Positions 8,934 through 18,028 of a DNA stretch of 64,000 bases are shown here, piece by piece. Origin of the DNA: Saccharomycodes ludwigii. Its lineage: Eukaryota > Ascomycota > Saccharomycetes > Saccharomycodales > Saccharomycodaceae. The first letter of the stretch is position 1, and the number at the start of each line of letters is the position of its first letter. The translations under genes were made by a program, and so were the position numbers. Location of the stretch: NCBI RefSeq assembly GCF_020623625.1, contig NC_060201.1:372001-436000 (forward strand). The letters run 5' to 3'. The notes below the pieces were generated by a model. It saw only the letters and a list, made by a program, of their open reading frames with translations, did no database searches and had not been told where the DNA came from.

Positions 8934-9671
8934 GGAATAAATATATATGTGTCATAAATTCTGTTGGATGATTGAAGTAACTATTTTTTTTTTTTTTTTA
9001 CTAAAGGAAAATAATGGAATTTCTTGAATATTTTGTAGATATCAATAACTTTTAGGCTGCTTTAACGGAATATCGTTAGAAAATATGAGTTGGTTACGTT
9101 AGTTTGTGACATTTTTTACATCCGTACATATTTTAATTTTTTTATTATGTAATTGAAATTTTTCTTCTTTTTTTTTTTTTTTTGTTTTCTTTTTTTTCTG
9201 TTTTTTCTGTTTTTCTTGTCTTTTTTGCGTTTTGGCTGCGGGTGGAACAACTTTCCGATGATTTGTTACAGGTGGACATGTCCATAAATGGATCGATACG
9301 ACTCCTGCAAACTTTCATAATTTTTTTGTTTTTTTTCACTTTCTTTTTCGCCATATTTAAATACTTTTATTAATTTCCTTTTTCACCAATAAAATAAAAA
9401 AAAAAATTGTATATATATATTTTAAAAATTCAATTCTTACCCAAGAAAAAAACCTCTTGGAAATTTTGTTATGACCGTTGCTTTGTCGTATACCTTAAAT
9501 TTTCAGTTTTATTGTTAAACTATTAAAAAATTATACACGTAGCATTTCCTTCTTAATTCTTTTTTCCTTACTTTTTTTTTAATCTTGTCACATTTCCTTT
9601 GTTAGTTCTTAACATAATACCCTCATAACCAAGAGAACACTCGCAAACTCCTTTGAATAACAAGAATAAAA
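8934..9671. promoter_or_regulatory. RPL38 upstream region
   Basis: 738 bp between TFG2 and RPL38. A less AT-rich patch at about 9225-9320 stands out from the T-tracts around it and contains the palindrome GGACATGTCC at 9274-9283. A possible Rap1 site (ACATCCGTACAT, 9118-9129) lies further up. The open frames across this patch on both strands are short and unlike known proteins, so I read it as promoter. Confidence 0.4.
9118..9129 (+). promoter_or_regulatory. Possible Rap1 site in the RPL38 upstream region
   Basis: ACATCCGTACAT resembles the yeast ribosomal-protein Rap1 consensus ACACCCRYACAY with one change. It is about 540 bp from the RPL38 ATG, further than usual in S. cerevisiae, so the call is weak. 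Confidence 0.3.
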
Positions 9672-9908
9672 ATGGCTAGAGAAGTTACCGACATTAAGCA
9701 ATTTTTGGAATTGACCAGAAGAGCTGATATTAAAACTGCCACCATCAAGGTTAACAAGAAATTGAACAAGAAGGGTAAATCTTTTAGACAAACCAAATTT
9801 AAGGTCAGAGGTTCTAAAAACTTGTATACTTTGATCGTTGACGATGCCGCCAAAGCCAAGAAATTGATCCAAGCTTTGCCACCAACTTTGGAAGTTAACA
9901 AATTATAA
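9672..9908 (+). CDS. RPL38: Ribosomal protein L38 (eL38), 60S subunit
   Basis: A complete 78-residue protein, the usual eL38 length. It begins MAREVTDIKQFLELTRRADIK, includes KFKVRGSKNLYTLIVDDAAKAKKL and ends LPPTLEVNKL, essentially the canonical eukaryotic sequence. It is intronless here, as I recall for S. cerevisiae. Codon use is strongly biased (TTG for Leu, AAG/AAA, GCC/GCT), as expected of a highly expressed gene. It is convergent with PEX30, matching the RPL38 (YLR325C)/PEX30 (YLR324W) neighbourhood on chromosome XII. Confidence 0.98.
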   Translation: MAREVTDIKQFLELTRRADIKTATIKVNKKLNKKGKSFRQTKFKVRGSKNLYTLIVDDAAKAKKLIQALPPTLEVNKL

Positions 9909-10531
9909 AGTTAATAGCACACCATGTGACAATAAGTAGAATCTGAAAATTATTTGCTCACTTTGTTTGTTTAATTGATAATATACTTTTATATTTTTAT
10001 TTTTTTTCTGCCTCGTTTCCTTTTTGAAGGGATGAGACAGAAAGAAATCTGCTTTATAATGTTTTTATATTTTTTTTTTTTTTTTTTTTGTTTTTTTTTT
10101 CTAAAGGAAGAAGAAAAAAGAAGAAAAAAAGAGAAATACAAGGAATAAAAAAATTTTTTTTTCTTTTTTACAATTAACGGTTGAATTGTTTGTAAATCGG
10201 CATGATTTTAATTAGATGATTTAAAAAAAAAAAAAAAAAAAAAAGTGTATGTATATAATAAAAATTGGACTATAAAAATAACTAGAGCTATAAGGTACAA
10301 GAAGAAAAAGGATGTAGACTCGTAATATATGTCGGGAGGGGCAGAATGATGGTATCCTTTGTTTTGCAGAAGAAGTATTGCCTAAGAAAGTATAAAATAT
10401 AATTGATATCCACAGCCATCGTTATGCACAAGTAGATCCTCATTTTATCATCTACCATCTATTATAATGGCAAAGGATAGATGTGATATTAGTTTTTTTT
10501 TTTTCTCCCCCCCCCCCCCCTGTCCTTTAGT
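9909..10531. other. Convergent RPL38/PEX30 intergenic region
   Basis: 623 bp with T- and A-tracts, holding both 3' ends. A run of 14 C lies at 10507-10520, only 12 nt past the PEX30 stop codon. No gene is supported; the + frame starting at 10467 is a shadow of the PEX30 3' end. Confidence 0.5.
10507..10520. repeat. C14 homopolymer (G14 in the PEX30 3' UTR)
   Basis: Fourteen uninterrupted C on the + strand in a genome where G/C homopolymers are rare. On the PEX30 transcript it is G14 starting 12 nt after the stop codon. Confidence 0.9.
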
Positions 10532-12478
10532 TTATGTGCTTTTTCCAACTTGTTCGCCCATTTTTTGTTTGTTTTTGTCTTCCCCATCATCTAATGAATC
10601 ATTTTTCTTGCTACTATCTTGTTTTCCGAGATCGCTATCATTACAGGTATCGTCCTCACTGCTTAATCGTTCGGGGTTGTCGTTATCTTCTTTTATACTG
10701 CCGTCTTCATCAAACACTCGTATGTTTTTCTTACTGCTAAATGAAACTCTTCTTTTTGTAACAGGTCTAGAAGATAAAGAAGTTGCACTAGTGGCAACTC
10801 CGCTCGACGTTCCGACCTCAACCGAGATTTGCTGTGGCTGAGTTGTTGCTTCTGCCGAAGAAGGTTGTGGTAACAAAGCATCGCTGACTTTAATCAATTC
10901 GGCAGTACGGACCCATCTTCTTCTCCTAGTATATTTTGTATAAGTGTCTTCAGTAGATGGCTTCTTCCAAGTGTTATCATAATATATAAACCCTTCATCT
11001 GAATTGGGTGTTGCCGTTGTTTTCGGTTTAGAACTTGGTAATTGAATAGCTCCGTCATTAGTTAAATCCAGCCTCCAAGTTTTATCAACCCATCTCCAAA
11101 TCATTCCTGATGATGAATCGTCGGGTAATTTAAACTGATCTGGTTCAGGTGCTTCGTTCAAAAACTCATCCGTCCAAGCGGCTCGTTCATAACTTAACAT
11201 ATTTGGCTTCCAGCCAATACCTAACCAACGACGCTGATTTTCATATAAAACATAAGTAAATCTAATTGGTTTGTTGTTAATGTAATCGTTATCACCATTA
11301 CCACCACCATTCGTGCCATTGATTATACTATTATAACCTTCTGTCTTCAATAACTTTTTGTGTACAGCAGAAAATAACCCTCCGTTTCTTTTTTTAAATC
11401 TATTTATTCCATCGATGTCCAGACCTGTAATGTAAAAGGCCAGCAATCTTACAATTTTAAATTTCCACATTAAAGCTCTTGTGACTTTACTCCACGAAGA
11501 ATGATAAGTTAAAAAAAAAATACCAATAATCAAAACTAATTTTTCCTTAGGAAGAAAGAAAATCGTGATAAGCATATAAAACGGAGAAAGAAATATTGTC
11601 GTTATCAACACTCTTTTAATATCCTGGGTGGTTAGCACCGTTATTGGTGAAAACAGAAGATCAAACTTAGCAGCCACGGACGAAACAATATATATAATAT
11701 CATCCAAAGTGGGATGCAATTCCATTTCCTCGCCAACGTTTTTATCTAGCATTGAATACAACCATAATAAAATTACAATAGTTAGATGACCAAAGTAGGT
11801 AATTATTTGTTGAAAGTATAAATTTATAGTTATGTAAACGCAAAGTAGTAAAACGCTACCCCATATATTATCGTTTGTCCAAGTTAATAAACCCAAAACT
11901 TTGTCAAATACGATTAAGTAAGGGTACAATCGAATCAAGGACCTAGAGATACTTGGAGGCGTGGATGTTAAAAGTGGCGATGACTGTATTATTTCATACG
12001 AGGGTGTGTTATTGCTAGTGGTTGAAGCCGCAGTGGTAGACCCGTGCAAGGAAGAGACTGCCACGTTTTTCTTCAATACACCACGCAACGGTCTATCCTT
12101 GTTAGTCTTGGCTCGATGATTAAACCCTAATCTTTCTGAATTAGAAACCCGGTTGCCGTCTAACAAAACAGCTCTTTTTTTAATGCTAGGGTCAATCAAC
12201 CTAGACTCAAATGGAGGTGTATTGTTTTTATTAGATTCAGAATGATTGTTAGGGTTACCAGGTGCAGGTGTGGTATTAGGATTGTTTTTGTTAGCAGCAA
12301 AGCTAGACTGTGGTTGTTCTTGTGTTGATGAAGTTTCCAGAGTATTTTTCGATTGATCGTCTGGTTTTTGCTCTTTGATGTCATCTGTCGATGTTTCATT
12401 ACTTAAGCTATTCTTAGTCATGGGACTGTTATTTGACATATCTAATGGGCTATTTTTAGCTGCAACCGTATTGCTCAT
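10532..12478 (-). CDS. PEX30: Peroxisome/ER membrane peroxin of the Pex30/Pex31 family
   Basis: A 648-residue reticulon-like ER protein that, in S. cerevisiae, shapes ER subdomains where pre-peroxisomal vesicles and lipid droplets form. The first ~165 residues are Ser/Asn/Thr-rich. The Pex24p domain (about 175-365) has paired hydrophobic hairpins (GSVLLLCVYITINLYFQQ, LTIVILLWLYSML, FLSPFYMLITIFFLP, LVLIIGIFFLTYHSSW). The dysferlin domain (about 405-540) shows its split DysF-N/DysF-C signature: RFTYVLYENQRRWLGIGW, ERAAWTDEF, WRWVDKTWRLD, GFIYYDNTWKKP and RRRRWVRTAEL. S. cerevisiae Pex30 and Pex31 are about 520 and 460 residues; the excess here is in disordered ends and linkers. It stands for both duplicates (YLR324W and YGR004W), which the flanking genes support. 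Confidence 0.9.
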   Translation of the reverse strand: MSNTVAAKNSPLDMSNNSPMTKNSLSNETSTDDIKEQKPDDQSKNTLETSSTQEQPQSSFAANKNNPNTTPAPGNPNNHSESNKNNTPPFESRLIDPSIKKRAVLLDGNRVSNSERLGFNHRAKTNKDRPLRGVLKKNVAVSSLHGSTTAASTTSNNTPSYEIIQSSPLLTSTPPSISRSLIRLYPYLIVFDKVLGLLTWTNDNIWGSVLLLCVYITINLYFQQIITYFGHLTIVILLWLYSMLDKNVGEEMELHPTLDDIIYIVSSVAAKFDLLFSPITVLTTQDIKRVLITTIFLSPFYMLITIFFLPKEKLVLIIGIFFLTYHSSWSKVTRALMWKFKIVRLLAFYITGLDIDGINRFKKRNGGLFSAVHKKLLKTEGYNSIINGTNGGGNGDNDYINNKPIRFTYVLYENQRRWLGIGWKPNMLSYERAAWTDEFLNEAPEPDQFKLPDDSSSGMIWRWVDKTWRLDLTNDGAIQLPSSKPKTTATPNSDEGFIYYDNTWKKPSTEDTYTKYTRRRRWVRTAELIKVSDALLPQPSSAEATTQPQQISVEVGTSSGVATSATSLSSRPVTKRRVSFSSKKNIRVFDEDGSIKEDNDNPERLSSEDDTCNDSDLGKQDSSKKNDSLDDGEDKNKQKMGEQVGKST

Positions 12479-12912
12479 TAATAAAAGTAGTGTATGTTTT
12501 TTTTTATTTTATTTTTTTTTAATTTTTATATTTAAGTGGGTACTTTATGTATCTTATAAAAAAAAAAAAAAAAAAAGAAAATTATATAATATCAATAAAT
12601 TTAATTCTTAGAGGGAGGGTAAGATCATATATATTTTCCATAAAAAAAATAAATAAAAAAATAAATAAACATTTAGTCCGAAGCAGATTGTCCTTGAGCA
12701 TCTTCGGTTTAACTCAAATTACAAATTACAAATTACAAATTACAAATTACAAAAAAAAGTTTAGCTTAATCAAATTGAATCATTATAATTTATGAATGGT
12801 CTTACCACTTTATATCTCTACAAAAAACTAAATTAACAGCTTATACTTCAAAGCAAGGAAAGAAAAATAATATATTCCAAATATAAATAACTAAGATAAA
12901 GTCACTTTTATC
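12479..12912. promoter_or_regulatory. Divergent PEX30/CWC24 promoter
   Basis: 434 bp, very AT-rich, with an A-tract (about 12558-12575), a CGAAGCAGATTGTCCTTGAG patch and a 7-bp tandem repeat listed separately. No gene visible. Confidence 0.4.
12716..12753. repeat. AAATTAC 7-bp tandem repeat, about 5 copies
   Basis: Five in-phase copies of AAATTAC followed by AAA, about 160 bp upstream of the CWC24 start. Short perfect minisatellite in a promoter. Confidence 0.85.
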
Positions 12913-13638
12913 ATGTTTAAAAAAAGGACTGTTAAACACCAAAATGGAACGAAACCTGACAAAAGAATACTATTAACGCCTGATAGTGATGAGCAAAAAC
13001 AGCAGCAGCAACTGATCCCGGCAGAAGAAACTGAGAACGAAACCATTTGGTCTGTTAAAAAAAGAAGGAAGCTTACAAATCCCATTAAAACCTCCTTAAA
13101 AAAAGAAGATTTAAAGGAGTCGGAAAAGAAAGCTAAAGAAGTACATGTCGAACAATTAAATAATAATATCAAAGAGATTCGTGTTACCAATAATAAACGT
13201 TTACCCACTATTAAAGATAAAATATTGGTTGATTATCAACCGGATGTATGCAAAGATTTTAAAGAAACCGGGTTTTGTGGGTATGGCGACAGTTGTAAAT
13301 TTCTGCACTCAAGGGATGATTATATTAAGGGCCTAGGGAACGCTACTTTTACAACTACTAAATGGAATTCAGATATTATGACACATAAAAAAATTAAAAA
13401 TATTGATGATAAAAGTATAGATCAAAAGGATATCGTCCCCTTTAAATGTATTATATGTAAACAAAAGTACGAGTCCCCGATTGAGACCAATTGTGGACAT
13501 TCCTTTTGCAAAAAATGTTTTTTGAATACAATCCAAGGTAATGACAACCAAAAATGTTTAATTTGTGGTAAAGACACACAAGGAATAATGAAACCATTGA
13601 GGAAAGGGCATGTATTTAAAAAGATCCCAAAATGTTGA
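12913..13638 (+). CDS. CWC24: Splicing factor Cwc24 (CCCH zinc finger plus RING)
   Basis: A 241-residue protein; S. cerevisiae Cwc24 is about 259. It joins the activated spliceosome (Cef1/Prp19-associated) and contacts the 5' splice site before step one; the human homologue is RNF113A. The N-terminal third is basic and disordered. A CCCH zinc finger follows (PDVCKDFKETGFCGYGDSC, KFLH, about residues 114-135), and then a RING finger (CIICKQKYESP, TNCGHSFCKKCF, KCLICGKD, about 179-225). Both metal-binding sets look complete. It is convergent with the cullin gene (180 bp). In S. cerevisiae CWC24 is YLR323C, next to PEX30, as here. Confidence 0.93.
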   Translation: MFKKRTVKHQNGTKPDKRILLTPDSDEQKQQQQLIPAEETENETIWSVKKRRKLTNPIKTSLKKEDLKESEKKAKEVHVEQLNNNIKEIRVTNNKRLPTIKDKILVDYQPDVCKDFKETGFCGYGDSCKFLHSRDDYIKGLGNATFTTTKWNSDIMTHKKIKNIDDKSIDQKDIVPFKCIICKQKYESPIETNCGHSFCKKCFLNTIQGNDNQKCLICGKDTQGIMKPLRKGHVFKKIPKC

Positions 13639-13698
13639 TAAATTGAAAATGTTGAATCGCAAAAATTATATGATAAATAAGCATAAAAAATTTGTAAT

Positions 13699-13731
<33 letters not shown>

Positions 13732-13818
13732 TATGAATAATTATTAAAATTAAAAATAGAGGTGATATCTCTAACTAGGGAGAAGTGAAAGAGAAAGGCA
13801 CTGCCCTGTATTTTTCTT

Positions 13819-16167
13819 TTAAACTACATAATGAAGCGTGGCATCTTCATTTCTCGCCAAGTGACCTTTGTTCAATAAATACTCTAGAGATTCTTGTAAT
13901 ATGGTGTTTCCTGCAGGGCTATCCAAATCAAAAGGAAAACGTGATTTTAGTTCCAATATTAAGTCAGAGATCGGTAAATCTTTCTTCTCTTTCATAATAA
14001 GAATAACGGCCGATTTTATTTGCCATTTGGTGGAATCTTTAGCCGAAGTCTTCATAACGTTAAAATTTCTATTAGGATTTGATTTTTGCTTTTCTTCGTG
14101 CTCTGCTTTGGTCATGACATTCATTAATTTGACATTTTCGCTTGGTGCTGTGAAATTATCATTAATGGAAAACACATCATGGTCTTTAATCATTCTGGAT
14201 AACGGTTCCTTTATTAAAATTTGCGTTTTAGGTGCCAAGGCCATGGTTGCCAAATGTTTAGTTATTGTTTTTTTTGGTAAACGAGTTAATGTCTCGATTT
14301 GCCTAACCGTTAAGGTATCAAATTCTTCAAACAACAATAATATAATCGCAGCATAAACTGGCATGGTAATAACATGATAGCTTTTTGTAAATTGATACCC
14401 AAGATCCATGTACCCCAAATTTTGTGCCCATTTCAATGTCCTACCCTTGTGGCATTTCATATAGCTTTTCTCAAATTCAACTTGCAACTCCTTCATTCCA
14501 GGGGGAAAGCATACGTCCGGATAATCAATTCTATCCTTTTCGTCATATGGCCAACTAGTCTTGGTCAATACGCATGTATTCAATTCAAATCCTTCTGGTA
14601 GATGGTATCTTCCAACATCTGCAGGTGTATATACCTTATTTGTGTATGTTTGTGACAGCAAAATATCATGTATCATACTTTCCATCTTAACAGTGTAGCT
14701 ACCACCAAAATCCTTGCGTATTCTAGCGACAACCCATTTTTCAGCTTCAATGTTAGAACGATGTTGAAGTAGACGTTTAGCTAACTGTTCTTTGTATACT
14801 TTTTCAAAAGAATCTATATCTTTGATTAGTTGAAACAATCTAACACACTTGTTTAAAATGTCTTGCAGCTCGCGTAAAATACCACCATTGTTACCTGTAA
14901 TGGTTTTCGTATTTTCCGACTTTTCATTAACATCATTTTTTAAGTAGCTATCGATATATTGGCATAAATACTCTACTGGTTTATATTCCTCAAGGTTCAA
15001 ATAATTGGAAATCGACTCATTAATAGCTCTTAGCATTTGCACTTTGTAGTCTGGAAACTTGATCCTTTCTTCAAGTACAATAAACTTTTGTTGGCCAACT
15101 ATAAAATCTTCAATCCATTTGATTTGTGACTTTCTGCGTGTTAATTGCTTATCTTCCTTAATTTGCGAAAAATAGCCTCCTACAATATTAGTAAACGCTG
15201 CAATGAATTTTTTACTATTCTTTTCCTCATCTAGAGATAGCAAGCTGATAAATTCATTAGTATTTTCGTAATCATCATGTTCTATAAAATATTTTAATAC
15301 CTCAGTGATTAAATAATCCAAATTATCGTCAATGAAAACAGTTTGAACAAAATTAGTAAACTTTGTGATAACATCTTCATTTGTAAAAATTTTCCGAAGA
15401 TTGTCCTTTTCAATTAATATCACAGAAGTGGTAAATTTCAGGTACTTTTCCGGGGTTAAGTGATTTGTTTTGAATTTTTGATCACGCAAACTTGTATAGA
15501 ACTTTTTGGTTTCTCCCAGTAAAACATGTTCAAAGTGATATTCAAAAACTGTGGTATTATTATTTAAATCTAATAATTCCAAGACATTAACTACCTTATG
15601 CAACACATCATATACGCTTTCTATGTCTGGGTAAAGGAGCTCTGGATCTAAACCATCCAGCATATTTACTCCATATTCTCTAATCAAGTAAAAGTCTTTG
15701 ATCATATCATTTTTAATATAATCAATATTAGGTAAAATTATTGAATCTCTAAAAGTTAATAAACACATATCATAAGTGGAAGGGATTGGTGTGCCTGTAG
15801 AGTAGACTTTATCTAAATATATAAAAATGCTTGCCAAGACTTTTGATTTATTTTTGAAACCAGTCCATAGCGTTAGCAACTCAGTCAAAGTGGTATACTT
15901 CTTATATTCGTCTAGAAACCTGGTTATTTCCTCATGTAAATTATCATACAGTATTTTTGATTGTTGTAGTACACAAATTTGATAAACGTTATTGTATAAA
16001 GTTTGGTACGATAGTTGTTTGGAACTTTTTTCATCAGATAATAATTTGATAATGGCGTCCTTAAAGGAAGGCCAGTTCTTATTGAAAAATACTTTTTGAT
16101 CAGTATTATCCAGCCAAATCATTTTATTTGGAGGGTTAATTTTAATTTTCTTGGATGTTGTGGTCAT
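13819..16167 (-). CDS. CUL3: Cullin, CUL3 type (ubiquitin ligase scaffold)
   Basis: Scaffold of a cullin-RING ubiquitin ligase. The frame extends to 16233 only through a TTG; the first ATG is at 16167 (MTTTSKKIKINPP), giving 782 residues. The N-terminal cullin repeats include YQTLYNNVYQICVLQQSK and FRDSII, closest to CUL3 among cullins. The cullin homology domain is marked by DIDSFEKVYKEQLAKRLLQ. The C-terminal winged helix keeps the neddylation segment IKSAVILIMKEKK with the acceptor-type Lys near residue 726, then LLNKGHLARNED. The end YVV replaces the usual Y-A/S-Y-x-A. S. cerevisiae Cul3 (YGR003W, about 744 residues) acts with Elc1/Ela1, for example on Rpb1. Assignment to CUL3 over CDC53 rests on the N-terminal motifs and on adjacency to SWC4 and PEX30/31, the chromosome VII order. 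Confidence 0.88.
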   Translation of the reverse strand: MTTTSKKIKINPPNKMIWLDNTDQKVFFNKNWPSFKDAIIKLLSDEKSSKQLSYQTLYNNVYQICVLQQSKILYDNLHEEITRFLDEYKKYTTLTELLTLWTGFKNKSKVLASIFIYLDKVYSTGTPIPSTYDMCLLTFRDSIILPNIDYIKNDMIKDFYLIREYGVNMLDGLDPELLYPDIESVYDVLHKVVNVLELLDLNNNTTVFEYHFEHVLLGETKKFYTSLRDQKFKTNHLTPEKYLKFTTSVILIEKDNLRKIFTNEDVITKFTNFVQTVFIDDNLDYLITEVLKYFIEHDDYENTNEFISLLSLDEEKNSKKFIAAFTNIVGGYFSQIKEDKQLTRRKSQIKWIEDFIVGQQKFIVLEERIKFPDYKVQMLRAINESISNYLNLEEYKPVEYLCQYIDSYLKNDVNEKSENTKTITGNNGGILRELQDILNKCVRLFQLIKDIDSFEKVYKEQLAKRLLQHRSNIEAEKWVVARIRKDFGGSYTVKMESMIHDILLSQTYTNKVYTPADVGRYHLPEGFELNTCVLTKTSWPYDEKDRIDYPDVCFPPGMKELQVEFEKSYMKCHKGRTLKWAQNLGYMDLGYQFTKSYHVITMPVYAAIILLLFEEFDTLTVRQIETLTRLPKKTITKHLATMALAPKTQILIKEPLSRMIKDHDVFSINDNFTAPSENVKLMNVMTKAEHEEKQKSNPNRNFNVMKTSAKDSTKWQIKSAVILIMKEKKDLPISDLILELKSRFPFDLDSPAGNTILQESLEYLLNKGHLARNEDATLHYVV

Positions 16168-16559
16168 TTTTGAATTCTGGTGTTGTTCCTTTCTTTTGTA
16201 TATATATTTTAAAAGGATGAATATGAAAAACAAATGATTAACGTTTCACTTTAAGCTGTTGGTTTATGTTTGAAACATTATTTTACTTGTTTTTAGAATT
16301 AGCTACTAAAAAAAAAAATAAAAAATAAAAAAAAAAATAAAAAGGAAAAGAAAAGCAGAAAAAAGAACGATCAGATTTACAATTTTTGCTATTTTCCATC
16401 ATTATTATTATTATTATTAATTTTTTTTTTTTTTTTTGCCTCTATTTTACTTTTTACATATCTCCCATCGCCATCCTAATAGGCTTTTAATAATACAATC
16501 CCCCCCCCCCCCCCCCATCCTTGAAAATAACCAGACATACACTAAAGAACAGTTCAACA
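16168..16559. promoter_or_regulatory. Divergent CUL3/SWC4 promoter
   Basis: 392 bp with an ATT trinucleotide run near 16401-16420, a T-tract at about 16422-16437 and the C17 tract at 16500-16516. No gene is visible. Confidence 0.45.
16500..16516. repeat. C17 homopolymer just upstream of the SWC4 start
   Basis: Seventeen uninterrupted C, ending 43 nt before the SWC4 ATG, so probably within or at the edge of the SWC4 5' leader. The second G/C homopolymer of this kind in 6 kb. Confidence 0.9.
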
Positions 16560-18005
16560 ATGGCATCATCCAATGATTTGTTTGATATGTTAAATATCCA
16601 AAAGAAAAATTCGGAATCACCAGTTCCAAGTAGCGCAAACTCAAAGAAAAAGCAATTAACTCCTAAAATACCTGTACCACCAATGACAGGCTTACAACGA
16701 GAGTTGTACAGCTTATTGGGGGATAGTTTACCCCCCAGTGTAATACATAGTAATAACATTGGGACTCAATTCAAAACTTCATTTAAAATGAAAACACAAG
16801 GAAAGCCCTCTCCATGGACGTATGCGCCATTCAGGCCTAATGAGAAAAGTTCTTTCACTTTGCGTCACTGGGTAAAGGGCTCTAAAGATCTGCTTGATGC
16901 TGAATCACAGGTATCCATGTACTCTAAATTCAATATTCATTACAAAATCCCGCAATTTGATCAGCAAGAGTTTGAAAAATTCATGTCTGAAGAAGATAGA
17001 AAAACTTATGAATTCAAAGAAATTCAATACCTTTTTGATTTATGCAGGCTCTATGATTTGAAATGGATTGTCATTTTAGATAGATACGATTTTGAGGGGA
17101 AACAAAGAAGTGTGGAGGATTTAAAAGACATGTTTTATTTTGTCTGCAGAAAATATATGCAACACATAGATCCAGAAAATAAAGAAATACTAAAGTTTTT
17201 AGATTTTCCTAAAGAAAAGGAGATTGAACGCAAACAATATTTAAATAGGCTTCTATCTAGATCATCTGCAGAAATAGCAGAAGAGGAAGCTTTAGTAATA
17301 GAGGCCAAAAGATTTGAAATGGCTGCTAAACGAACGTTAGCGGAAAGAGAACAATTATTACGTCTGCTAGATTCTCCAACTGCCGTTGATGATATATCCA
17401 TTCAACAATTTTTAACTTCACATGGTATGACCCAATTCTATAATAGTTTGTTAGCAGACAAGTCTCGTAAACGTAAGTATGATTCAGTCGCAGAAAATCC
17501 ATGGGTTAAACAACAGCAACAATTCAGGAAACAGCAAAAAACAAGGAAAATTGAAGATGAAAGTAAAAAAGAACAAGAAAACAAAAAAAACTCTGCGAAA
17601 ACAAAGAGTCAAGATAATCAGGAAAACAATGGTGGCAGTAGCGGTAGTAATGGCACTAAGAGGAGACAAGAATCGGAAAAGGCAGTTCAACTTATCAATG
17701 ATCCTGTTACTAGTTTGCTACGAGAATTTAATAAGGATGAAAGGAAAAGTCTTGGGATACATTTGTATGAAAACAAGCTATCACCCGGTGTTTTCTTACG
17801 CTCTACTAAAATCAGTTCATTCAAACCTGCTGTCCAAAATAAAGTTCAAGTTGCTTTAAATGAATTGCAAATTCCGACAAGACCAGTAATGCCAACTTTT
17901 GACGTAGTGAAAAAACATGATCAGTTGTTGAAAAAAATTACAATACTATTGGATTTAAAGAAACAAGTGGATAAATTGGAAGCAGAAAATAGAATTAGAG
18001 GTTAA
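16560..18005 (+). CDS. SWC4: SWR1/NuA4 complex subunit Swc4 (Eaf2, DMAP1 homologue)
   Basis: A shared subunit of the SWR1 remodeler (H2A.Z deposition) and the NuA4 acetyltransferase. An in-frame ATG lies at 16521, but MASSNDLFDMLNIQKK at 16560 matches the S. cerevisiae start (about 476 residues), giving 481. TGLQRELYSLLGD and KPSPWTYAPFRPNEKSSF come next, then the SANT-like domain near residues 100-195 (LRHWVKGSKDLLDAE, FNIHYKIPQF, LFDLCRLYDLKWIVILDRYDF), where the family binds Yaf9 and Arp4/actin modules. A Lys/Glu-rich stretch and a predicted C-terminal helix finish the protein. It is convergent with MMS22, leaving only 23 bp between stops. SWC4 (YGR002C) is next to CUL3 (YGR003W) in S. cerevisiae. 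Confidence 0.94.
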   Translation: MASSNDLFDMLNIQKKNSESPVPSSANSKKKQLTPKIPVPPMTGLQRELYSLLGDSLPPSVIHSNNIGTQFKTSFKMKTQGKPSPWTYAPFRPNEKSSFTLRHWVKGSKDLLDAESQVSMYSKFNIHYKIPQFDQQEFEKFMSEEDRKTYEFKEIQYLFDLCRLYDLKWIVILDRYDFEGKQRSVEDLKDMFYFVCRKYMQHIDPENKEILKFLDFPKEKEIERKQYLNRLLSRSSAEIAEEEALVIEAKRFEMAAKRTLAEREQLLRLLDSPTAVDDISIQQFLTSHGMTQFYNSLLADKSRKRKYDSVAENPWVKQQQQFRKQQKTRKIEDESKKEQENKKNSAKTKSQDNQENNGGSSGSNGTKRRQESEKAVQLINDPVTSLLREFNKDERKSLGIHLYENKLSPGVFLRSTKISSFKPAVQNKVQVALNELQIPTRPVMPTFDVVKKHDQLLKKITILLDLKKQVDKLEAENRIRG

Positions 18006-18028
18006 TTACATTAATAATAATAATAAAT

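Noticed and set aside
9182-9373. Small proteins on either strand upstream of RPL38
   Set aside because: Both are dominated by Phe or Lys runs from T-tracts; composition suggests promoter sequence.
9960-10080. Replication origin from ACS-like TTTTATATTTT matches
   Set aside because: In DNA this AT-rich the 11-mer occurs often by chance and the origin motif of this species is not known.
16168-16233. Longer N-terminus for the cullin from 16233
   Set aside because: The upstream start is a TTG and the added residues are hydrophobic/basic low-complexity; the ATG at 16167 fits the family.
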